A DNA stretch of 64,000 nucleotides, taken from Lineus longissimus. Its lineage: Eukaryota > Nemertea > Pilidiophora > Heteronemertea > Lineidae. Made by a program: the position numbers and the translations under genes. Below the pieces are notes generated by a model. That model searched no databases, was not told where the DNA came from, and worked only from the letters and a program-made list of their open reading frames with translations. Of the stretch, positions 12,601 to 24,600 are shown one piece after another. The stretch covers positions 6,818,001 through 6,882,000 of the forward strand of contig NC_088323.1 of NCBI RefSeq assembly GCF_910592395.1. The letters are read 5' to 3'. How positions within the stretch are numbered: position 1 is the first letter of the stretch; every line of letters starts with the position of its first letter.

Positions 12601-15600
12601 AACACAACAGTGACGAAACCTGGGAAAACGATACGGTTTCCCGTCAGTCCTTTGGCGAACCAACAATGAAAGAGACATTCTCCAAATTTGATTTGTCCAC
12701 GACTACATGAAGCTAATTTCATTGTCTCGTATCCGATTCAGAGGGAATGATTTTGTTTTCTCCGCGTTCTCTGCACAACACAGGATCTTTCAGCGCAAGC
12801 AACATTTCTGGTTGGCACAGTGCAGTGTTTTACAATACTCCTGATTGCACACGTGGTCGTTGAATTGATATAAGCAAAAGAACTGCGACTAAACAAGAAT
12901 TAGCACTTTTTTATATTTTGTGGATAAGAAAAAGCATCACGTGATAGACATAACTCAACTCGAGGTAATTTACTGGGTGCAACTTTAAAAGCTTTCTGAG
13001 TCTTCAGCACATCTGTTACTAACTCCATCTCAAAGGCCTATAAGCTTGTGCACCCCTCCCATATTTTAACCCAAGTAACCATAGAAACCAGCATGCTGTC
13101 ACTTAGTGTGACCATAGCGACCACACGTTACTAAGTTTTGCCTTGGTGACCAGTGGCAACATGCACAGCAACTAGGCCACTCATTTGAATAATCCCCTGT
13201 AATTGCAAAGCAGATAGATTTCCTGAATTTCGAGCAAGATTTCTTAGCCCTCTGCCCAGCACAAGTAATTGTCTTCACCTCAGTTTATTTCAGGGTTAGA
13301 ATTTCTGCAGTAAAATGAAAAGCTAGTTGTGCTAAGAGACAGATTATGCTACTTGTTTAAGATAAGAACCAAATTTGGCAAATAATGTCTCCTTTTAAAA
13401 TCAGTCTCACTATGATAGGCATCAGATATAGCCAGAACTCTGGTAAAAACTTCACTTAGTAAATTAAACTTATTACACTGATGACAAAAGCAAGATGAAA
13501 AAATTCACGTCATGCATCTGGTCAGAAGAGAAGTTTAAGCAATTCACTCCGAATGTTATTTTAACAATATAAACCAACAAAACCCTATCGTAGAAAAAAT
13601 AACAAATAAAGTTTAAAACAAAATAAATAATCAAATTATTTTAGCATGAACCTTCCAATTAGTTTTTGGTAAGTAAAGCTTTAGTATACGACGATCACAA
13701 GTAAGGTCATACCAAAGGCACAAATCAGACGTCATCCTAAAGGACACCATGACGTCATGTGACACCATGACGTCATGTGACACCAGACTCACCTCCATGG
13801 TATGTGTTTTACCGCTGGACGTCTGACCATAGGCGAAGATGGTTCCATTGTAACCGCCGAGCACATCTGCAAAGATAAACATCAACAACACTTCAATTAT
13901 GGTCAAACCTCTCTTAGCGGATACCTCTCTATCAGGGACACCCTCTCTAATAATGAAACTGGTTTTATTCGAAAACCGGTCGTTCCATTCAGGTTGATCT
14001 CGGTAATCAGGACACCCCTATTTTAGGGACAGCATTGGTCAGGCCCAAGGGTATCCTTGATAGAGAGGTTATACTTATAACCTTTTACAAATTGAAGAAG
14101 CTAAAATGCGCTGCACAAAAACAATTTCTGCAAAGTAGCCATGGCAATGTGACTTTTGTAAATTGAAAACAGCGACCACTTGGTTAAATCGCCAACAGTT
14201 GTCATGCTACGTTGTAGGTCACAGCGAAAAAAAATCATTCATTTCTAAAACAACTATTGGTGAATTTGATCAATTCGGCTTGAATTACCCTGGGAACTGA
14301 GGACGCAAATGTCAGGGACATTGGTTTTCAGAAAGATCAGAATAAAACTGGCATCGACATTGGTTACCATGGCATCTATTTTTGTCATAGTGTCAAGAAT
14401 ATGATGCCTCGAGTGTCCGACCCCTTGAAAAAACCATCTCGTGGCATTTGTTCCTATGTCACCCAGTCTATCTAGCCGACTAGCGCGGCCAACGTTGACT
14501 CGGAGCCTTTATTAACTTTCATGCTAGCGGTCGTCACAGTCAATAGTGTCCATCTCTACCATATACCATATATTTACTCCGGGCTACGCCTACCACGGCC
14601 GAGATCTAAGGCTAGGCTGGTCAATGGATGAAAGAGATTGATATTTGTTGAAAGTAACAGAAGCGTCGGGCAAAGAACTGGTCAGTATGATATAGCCCGT
14701 TATCTTCACAGATTAGTTGGTATTTCTCTATATTGGTTTTGTATTTAACAAAATTTAATTGAATGAAAAATTTAAAAATTTAAATTTTTAAAGACGAACA
14801 ACCTTTCTAAGGCAATTATTTTAGAACTCTTCATATTTACCGACAGAAGGTGTCCTATACATTACATCTCATAGTCGGGTCCTGTTGCTTATGGGCTGCT
14901 ACTGCTAGCACAATTTGAGGTGAAACAATGCCAGCTAAATGATGCACCAAATTACCTCGACGACAGTCCAGACATAACATGACAGTACATCGTGAATAAT
15001 TTGAAATCAATAACCATTTATACCCATACATCTATGTCCTCTCTCAACTGATATCCTGAGGCAGGAGATCTATCATGTCAATACGAGAAGTGCTTCTATC
15101 AGCTCGAGATGTCTACTTCAGGGGAGGGTCTGTTGATATTGTCATTTGTAATGTTTGATGGCTTAAGAAAGGTAGCACAACCGAGACTTGATATGGATTG
15201 GTGAAACTCGTCCTAGGTGAGGTCCCAACTCTATTTTCAGCCAGACTTGGCAGAACTGCAACCATACCGACAGAATTTGGCCGGTCAAAAGGGACACGGC
15301 TGTGTACTTCACATTCTTCCTTTTGACAGTCACTTCTGTACTTCATGTATCATCGACTGTCTTCTGTCCCTGTACACTTCTTCCAGTACAATGTTCTCAT
15401 CTGCCTTTTCATACCAGACCACCGATCATGCTCAGTAATTTCAGGTATTCAAATTCTTTTTCCTGACGAACAGACTCGATACATCGCTTTCTTTGCCAAT
15501 GCAGACTGTTTTGTGTGCCATCATGTGTGGGCACCGATTAAGTTTCTCAACCAGTGACTCTGACTTCAGCCAGCAAGGACTCCGTAGCAAGCTATCCATT

Positions 15601-18600
15601 TAGTCGGGCCATTGCTTGTCCTTGCAAAGGCAACTGAAGTTATGATACAAGGAACCTTGGTTTCACAAGTAATTTGAAGAACGAAGCAATGTGGTGTCAG
15701 AGGCAAAACAGCGGTGACTCTTCTCAGAATCGAACCACAACCTCCTTATTATGAGCCAGGGACTCAACCACCATACTACTTTTACTTGCTATGCCATTGG
15801 TTACTAATGCCTGATGCCGGACAAAAGTGTAAGTCTCATTGACTAAATGAGACTACATTCATTCCATCATGTCAAGCTTCTCCCTAGTAATTTACCCCAA
15901 ATGTTTTTAAACTGCAAAATCCCAAGCCGGCAAATAGAGAGCGATTTGACCTGACGCTTCTAGAACTTGTTATTTCTTGGAAGCCAGACAAGAGGCTTAC
16001 TCCAGGGAACAGAAACACAACAGTCACCATGGCAACCGGCATATGTTACAGAGCTCAGCAGAGATGTGCCGGGATCAGTTAGAAATGGGATAAGCAACAG
16101 TCAAATACAATCATATCAAAATAGCCTAATTCGCCTCTGAAAACCAATTTTAACGAACGCATATCTTTTTGTGAAGCAATTAAAGGGTGGAGCTTGGTGT
16201 TGCCTGATTTTGGCACAAGAACCAGTGCACTTAGACTGGTACCCAATCATCTCACTAGGTGGCAACACGACAAAATGAGACGATAAGTCATGAGCAGCCG
16301 CCATTTTCTACGAGCAAACCTCAACCGGAAACACCAACACAACACTCGGCCACCGAGGATTGGCAAAGGTGCACATGTTGGGCGTAGTGTGCACTGACTT
16401 GATCATCCCTATCCATGGTTCTCAGCAAAGGAAGTAAAGCGTTTTGCTCAAGAGCACAGGTATGCTAGCAGAGCACCTGTGACCCACAGCTGAGCATGTT
16501 TTCCTCATCACCATACTCATTTGAAAGAACAGGAAAAAAACACATCATCCCCACTTTAGCTTCAATTAACAGCAATTAACGCACCATGACCATTCAACAG
16601 AATAACATCCTGGTTATCATATCCAAGAAGATGAAGTTGCCATGGCAATGAAAATAATTGCATCGTTTGGTACTTTATGGATTTGATGTAAGATGAATGT
16701 GTTTAGTCCTTCGGGACCAGTATGGATGATACCAAATGAATTTCTAGATTCATTTGAACAAGCCTTGTCCTTATTATAAAACACGTTCGACGAATTATTG
16801 AGATTAATGAGAACATGGATACTATAGGGATTTTGGATGGAGTGGATTTTAAAAAACAACCAACCTGAATGCTGATCAGGATCATCATTTCATTTACAGT
16901 CACTCTTGAAAATATTTCAATTTCAAATTGCGATAATTGTAGGTGGAGGCCATTAGTACAGACCAGTAGATCCCACCGACCTGCTGCTGGGAAGGACAGC
17001 AACACATGATTCATTTAGTGGAACATGATGTTGAAAGGTAACGATAGCAGGATTCTCTTTCAGAGGTGGAGAAGTCAACCATGACTCACACCAGTCACAG
17101 GCACAAGAGTCCATACGATACTGTATGGATAATAGCCATGTCCTATTGTAGCAATGATTGTAGATGTTAGAATGATACATCGGATCTTTTTCCCTCAATT
17201 CTTTTTTAATCAGACCTTCACAAGCTCACAACGGACCAATCCTTCTCTCACTGAATCACCTTTGATGATAAAATATATCATGCTACCGCGATTAGCATAC
17301 CTCGTCAACAACCTGCTCTGATGCTGACCGGGACGTCTCGTGAAAATCATGGAATGAAGCCAACGGAGGAAGAATTGCCAGGCGGAAGTAGACCATGTTC
17401 CCACGATCATAACAAACCGTCTCGGAGCGTGTTATCTTGTTGTTTTACATCCAAAATATCTCTCAATTCCTCAATGTTTTCCTAAATAATCGCTTCAGGT
17501 AATGAAAGAGGGGAAAATGTCTCGGTGAAGAAAGTGAATGCACGAGGGCTAAAAAACCTTCAGACTTTTCAGATTTCTAACAGAAACACTAAGTTTGCCT
17601 GTCAGACCACCAACTTAATTCTTCAATCAAGATGAAGGTAGAATAGTGGAATTCCTCTACATCAGAATCGATTAGAATCTGCGTTACCTGATCGGAACCT
17701 AAATCACGTAAACTCTTCAGCTGATCATAAATGATCCAGGTCGGAGGTCTAGGTTATCAGGCAAATTAGCCTCATTTATCAACACCTCCTCTAATTTGCA
17801 ATTAAAAACTTTGCTACCACTGAAAAATACGAACACCAGCGGAACAACTGGAAATGGCATCTCCCTTAGCAAACACCTCTCAAGTTAGGACACTAGTTTT
17901 GGAGGTTTGTTTCCCACAATTCAATTTGACCTCTCCAAGGGTGCAACAGTGCCACAAGAGGTTGGTGATAGAAATGCTAGAGGGAGTATGAGCGTGGTTA
18001 CCAGGATGTATTATGCTTGATGTTGAGTCCTGGCAACATGGTGCGCGGACGATGGTGGCCTTGGCTTGGGCGCCATCTGGAGGGATGTGCATGAACTCAT
18101 GGACGGAGATTGTGATGTCGTCCAGGCCTTGATGGTCCGGGAGGTTAAAGTGATGCCCTATGACATCCGTGGCAATGTTTTTCTTGACACTGTTACCATT
18201 TGGACAAGGCAGCAGCCAAACTTCGTTCCCACAGTGCCCGAAGAGGTTGGTTATGATGATACCAACTGAGATTTATGAATAAAGTATTGCCGTCGAGAGA
18301 TACCTGAAGTGGTTGTCGTAGCGTGGACCGTCGGCTTGTCCTCGTCTGGTTCTTGTGCTAGCTGATGAAGTCCGATGCCTGTATCAACCCTCCCCATACC
18401 TTTTTATTGCACTTCTGCACAAATCTCAGGACACATTTTTTCGACCTCCCAAAAACCAGAAATCTGGCGAAATTTGGAAGATTCCCATGCCTGAGAAATG
18501 CTCAGACTGTAGCGCTTCTTGAGTAGCTGTAATATCCGAGTCCTGCTTAGAGGTTAGGGGAGAGACTTGGGTTAAAGTTTGAGGTCAGATGACACCTCTG

Positions 18601-21600
18601 TCGCAAATGATATTAAACTATAAACCAAACTTGAACTTTTTAGTATTTTTTGGGAGTGAATAGGTGTATGATCTTACCTGCCACAATTGGTTTCGCACAC
18701 TGTTCGTATACATATTCCTGGGTGACTGTCGGCTTCAACACCCGGTCGAACAGGTACATTTTACCCTGAAAGCAAAGGAGAAAACATTTAGAATTGATAC
18801 CCAAAACAAACAAACGAGTTGAACACAGAAACACGAAATGATCATCTCATCTTGACAAGAGACATCCCTGGAAAAAAAGACGAGAAATTCTGATTATTCA
18901 AAATAAACTTCTGTTGTTTAATAGGCCCCGATGATTTCCTCGGTGTTTGATTGTACCACGTCAGACCTATCAGTGTTTTATCAACTTCTTTTGCGCTTTT
19001 GATATCTGTAAATAATATTTTCACAATTTCATTGACTTTAAATGCAGTTTTAAATGGTTTTTGACTCATCTCGATGCATCTTTTTTCAAATTTTGGCTTT
19101 CTAAGTTGGCGGCATCCACATTGTAGGTGGCGCTGTTTTAGACGAGTCGGCCCAATGCGTTCAGAAGTCAGGGTAAACACGGGGTGCCCCACAAAGAAGC
19201 GAAAATTTTAATTGCAGCAACCCATTATCATGATCAAACCCAGCAAATTGAGTTTTACCTGCAGACAAGAGATCTTTTTGTTGCACACAGCATTATAACT
19301 GCCGATTTTAATCGCTTGTCTGCATATAGAGAGCAATAATTGTAAATGGGTTTTCTACGGAAAATGTTACCCGGTATTTGTCGAATCGCTGTCACTATGG
19401 GTTGACCTGGGGGTAAAAAGTTCAATTACGAAATCAGCGAAATTACTGCAAATTACGCACAACACTCCCTAATTAACGAAAATACAGTTTTCAATGCATG
19501 TTGAGGTTGCAGTGATATCTGGATCCTGCGCTGTGCATTGAAGGATACAGCAGCAGAAAATGAGGAGTCCAAAAATGCCCTACCCATCGCCGATTGTTCT
19601 GGATATTCTGATCAATCAGCGACTGACGAAAATGCTGTGCTGGCACTACTGATAATTACTGTGTTCCCTTGAAGAGAGCGCTACAGAGATAACCGTGATG
19701 GCCTAATGGTTATGACATTCGCAAAAACAAGCTGCAGGTACCGGGCTATCAGGGCTGAAAACCCAGGCTCTTTTTCCCCCTTTTATTCTTTCTTTTCTTT
19801 TCTAATCTTTTCTTTCTTTCGGCATCAGGTCATGGTCTTTACATCTGTCAGAGGGAACAGTAAGATGGGGTCTGTTGCATCTGGTGTCAATACCATTGCA
19901 ACTACAACCAAAAGATCCCGCACAAGTTGGCAGTAGCCCGTAGTGGACTTGCACTTCTACGCATCAGCCAACAGGCTAATGCCTTCAGCCTCAACTGACA
20001 ACCATCACCAGGCATATATTACATATATATTATAGACAGTTTAATACTGCATATTTGGATATGCATATCGTCTCAGCCCCTCTCTACAGACACTTTAAGT
20101 TGTGGCCAGCCATAATCATATAGACACTCCTGATCCTCAGTCTCCTCCTTTAAACTAACTTCAACCAATCACTTCAATGATTTTCACTACATTTCTTGCA
20201 GTCAATCCATGGTTTTATTTTCATCCCCCACTTGCATGTAACTCATGACTTGTAAAATCGTCTCAATATATTCGCTAGCCGGGTGGGTATAAATGCCGGC
20301 ACAGCGATGCAACCGGTGTCTGGGGCGTCAACGATCAATACAGAACGAGTGATTCAGACGCATTAAGATTCATTAGTATTCCAATAAGGAGAACTTGAAG
20401 GTCTGTGGCATCTCGAGCAAGCTTTAACTAAGTAACATGAAAAGCAATTTTTATGTAGTTTGAAATCGCAAGGGTGGGAACATGCACTCGTGTCAATTCA
20501 ATGAATTATATTTGGGTTTTAGTCGAAATGAAATCGGGCCCTAGTGGTCAGTCTTCGAGAAGCAGGCAGCAAGCATGTCTTGTGACCTGTTGCTTCCGTT
20601 GGGACGGAGCCCGTTGTTCCAGTGTTACAAAAGCCAATATCCACCGTGGACCCATTAGCATCTACGACCATTTGGTGAGAGGTATTCCAGATTTGTTTCC
20701 ATGGTTTCGGGCATAAATTCTTCTTATATTGAGACATCTACCTCTATAGGAGATGAAGGTCTGATTTTAGTCTGTTGATACATGGAAGACAGCCTGATAG
20801 AGGCAGATCAACTTTGTTCTAATTGTCATACGAGAGTATTCAACGTCATCCGATCATTGTCAATTTCAGCATACACACTGCACAGTGTTTTAACATGCCA
20901 CTACTTCTTCTTCTTCTTCTTCTTCAGTGTTCACTCTGCACTTGGATATGAAGGTGTTATTCTCTTGGAATCTTGGGAGTATTCCACTCCAAGGCAAAGG
21001 CGGGATGAGCGATTTTACAAGCCACTACAGTCTAGGCACCAATTGGCCTAATAACTCCGACTTCAGCCAGAGAAAAAGACCACCACAAGCCACTTGGTGG
21101 GGTCATCAGCTTGCCATGGCAAAGCTAGGTTATACGCCTCATTCGAAGGAGACGCAGCAATTTAGGTTTGGGCGTCTTGCTCAAGGACACAAAGACGAAA
21201 CAGCAGTGATCCTTCTGAGAGTGGAACACACCCCTGAAGACTTAACTACTGTAGGAGAACTATGCCACCGGTCTCCCTGAACAGTACTCAACAAAGCAAC
21301 CCATTGATTCCATCCCCAGGATGAAATCACAATGCCTACTTTGTTACATTGTGCTACAGACATATAGTTCACAGCAGGACAACCACATCACTATGCCATT
21401 AGGACAAGGCATCTAGAACAGATGCTGTTTTTCAGAGCGAACTTCCTACTATAGAAAGTGTTAGGACATGGCGTTCTGGATGTTTTAGGTTAGGTGCAGA
21501 AATCAAAGCATACATGTAAATAGAGCTAACAAATCAACCATTAAGTCAAACGATAATACCATATATCATGTCAAAGTTGTCTTCACAGTATACGGAGACC

Positions 21601-24600
21601 AGGCTGTATCCTGAGCTAATGATTGCTGGCTATTCAACAATGACATTTTTCCTTTACCAAGTTAGGATCCAGGCCACCCGGTCTAGACCGGGTATTGACC
21701 AGTGGTACTATACACTCCCAAAACCCTGCAGTATTCAAAGAGTTAAAGGACCAACCAACTCAACATGTGTTACAATGAACTCGATGCATGTAATTTCCTG
21801 GCCTGGCCTGATCATTGATTGCTGGCGATGTTGAGTTGATTCGAGTTGAAACCATACCAAACCAGATGGTGCCAGGTCCCAGGAGTTGCAATGAAATGCA
21901 GCCCATTGCCCAATGTCCCGCAAATTCGTGTGGAGAACACTGTCAGTTTGGCATCGGTTACTAGTAAAGAAGATTTGAGAGGGCACGAATGATGCAAATT
22001 TTTGCGTGAACTTTTTTTATATTGAATTCCTCTGCATGATTAGCACAACACAGTTTCATCATACAGTACACTGCTGTAAGTATGAGGAGCTAATATACTC
22101 AAGCTGGGTCAACCTGGAACACATCCAGACAACAACATTCCAATGCAAGTTCAGTAATTTCTACATGTGCACCTACTGCTGAGTGCATTCTCGTCTCAGT
22201 CCAGTACCGTTTTATCTCCATCTTTGAATGGAGTCAGAGAAGGACGTTTTCACTTACATTATACATTTGTATACTGTCAACGGGGAAATTTTAGCCTGCC
22301 TTTTAATTTCACGATCAGCAAAATCCGCAAAAAATAAAACACCACGAAAAACAAACAATAACTCAATTACAGTGTTCTCGATAACACTAAGCTAACATAA
22401 CGCCAAAGATGTCATTTCACAAAACCCCAAACAATAATAATAATAGACATGAATATTGCCCAGTTTCACCCAGTTTACGGTACCCAATATCACCTGCAAG
22501 ACACACAAGTGCAGCCCAATTAAAAATAATGAAGGGCAAAGTTTACCAGTACTTTTACAACTGAAAAACGGCATCAACAAAATGGGTCATTAAAGATTTA
22601 GAATTTGTAATTGAATTTGAAAATTTCCAAATTGCATTGATACATACTGAATACCGCGCCCCTTTACATAAAAGTCAACTTTTGAAAACCGCCAGTGGAT
22701 ATCAACAACACCATACAAATTTCAAGATGACAACACAAACAGGACCTTTTCAAATCAAAATCAGATATAAACGCTGATCAGATAAGAGGATATGAAATGC
22801 ACCACATAGTCAAAGTAAATAACATTTTTTAACATTTGCCTTTTGAGAGTTCACACATGAAAGAGCAGGATTCGAGTGAACAGGACTGTTTATACACACC
22901 TACGTTCTTCAAATATCAACGTCTTTTGTTACAAATTTGAAATTTGAAACTGAATTTGAAAACTTCCAATTGTGTGTATACAAACTGAATATTAATTTCA
23001 ACACTGCCATTGTGTAGACATACCAATACTACATACCAAGTTTCATCAAAGTTGCCTGCGTAACTGCACTAAGGCATTGTTTATAACTTCATTTCTATTT
23101 TCCTCACCCACGATTTTAAAATACGAACAGCGTACCCCTTTAAAGTTGTGTTTAATGGCCCATGGAATTTTCGCAAAGAATAGGAAATTCTCAAGTTCGT
23201 CCAATATGACTTATGACACCCATCAAAACGCTAATGTGGTCAATGGACATTTTCCAAATGGGTAACATTCCAAACCGTGAAAACATGTTTGTCGCAAATG
23301 CAAGTGGGATGATTGATAATATCATAACTGGTTCAAATAACATCAAAGTAGTGACTATCTTTCGCACCACGGTTATGGTTTTTTTTCAGTCTGTCACTGA
23401 TGACCGAAAAATTATTTCAGCAATTTAAACTGGTTTGAATTTTGGAAATTCCACACGAAAAGGGTTAAAATTGCCTTGTAGCGCAAGGCCACATATGACA
23501 TCGATGGAATAATACAAGGAGATTCTCACAAGGCCAATTAAAGTCAATATCGAGATTCACTATGTTCAGGTGTAGGATGCACGCAGGTCTAAACATACAT
23601 CATTTCAATTCAATCTGTTGCATCAAAACGAAGGCCTAGAGAACCAATAAGACCTGGGTGATATTTTGCCGGGGACATCTGTTCAAGCAGTATGTTGTAG
23701 TCCCGAGTGGATATCCCTGGTTGAATATCAACATCGAAACACATGGTTCATGTACATGTACTGTATTGATCGCATGCAGAGAAACTGCAAGCCAAATGCT
23801 ATGGATTGATTCACATTCAAATGGCCTGACCAGTATGTAGGCACTGGGACCCGAGTATGTTTGAAGCGTCACAAGTCCAATGCCTCCTCCCCCCATTAGC
23901 AGGATGAATTCCTCTCACCTGCACTATTGGCAAGGGCCAAAGTCTCTCTTCAATCAATCAATCAATGTTGGCATTTGTAAAGTGCTCCAATTACTCAGCG
24001 CGTGGGTATTCTGGAGTGCTTTTTTCCCCAAAGGCAACTGCAAAAAGGTGGGCCTTTCGGAGGGACTTGAAAGTCTGGAGGGAATCATGGAGCGCTTTTT
24101 TCCCCAAAGGCAAATGCAAAAAGGTGGGCCTTTAGGAGGGACTTGAAAGTCTGGAGGGAATCATGGAGCGCTTTTTTGCCCAAAGGCAAATGCAAAAAGG
24201 TGGGCCTTTAGGAGGGACTTGAAAGTCTGGAGGGAATCATGGAGCGCTTTTTTCCCCAAAGGCAAATGCAAAAAGGTGGGCCTTTCGGAGGGACTTGAAA
24301 GTCAGGAGGGAATCAATGTTACGGAGCTTTTGCGGCAGCTGGTTCCACAGTTTTGGTGCAGCTACGGCAAAGGGACGACCACCAAGAGTCTGGCACTTGA
24401 ACCGAGTGTATGTATGCATGCATACAATCTTGGTCCAATTCAACAAATGATACAAAGTAGCATAGATCTGCAGCAGGCACAAAGACAGTCCCCCTCCAGG
24501 CTCTCTATCTATGACACACCAATAGTAGCATGAAATCTGAATCAGAAGACAGTGAGCTTTCTGCTGACCAAATAGATCAGCCACATTCTGATTACCAAGG

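Larger units (their letters stand above)
6848..13792 (-). other. kinesin intron 3, 6.9 kb, no gene seen
   Basis: No open frame here resembles a protein I know. It holds C-homopolymer runs near 8313 and 8630 and a region at about 7960-8170 related to dispersed sequences at 19.2, 39.4 and 48.2 kb. It also holds a half MITE at 9497, a 54-bp tandem repeat at 10466 and a complete-looking MITE at 11682. Confidence 0.7.
13867..18677 (-). other. kinesin intron 2, 4.8 kb, no gene seen
   Basis: Contains a MITE at its 3' end (13895), a SINE head near 15.75 kb and a half MITE at 17856. A 67-codon + strand frame at 18066-18269 has no recognisable homology to me. Confidence 0.65.

Noticed and set aside
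18066-18269. 67-codon + strand frame in kinesin intron 2
   Set aside because: It reads smoothly but I find no motif, splice support or repeat relation; not enough to call a gene.
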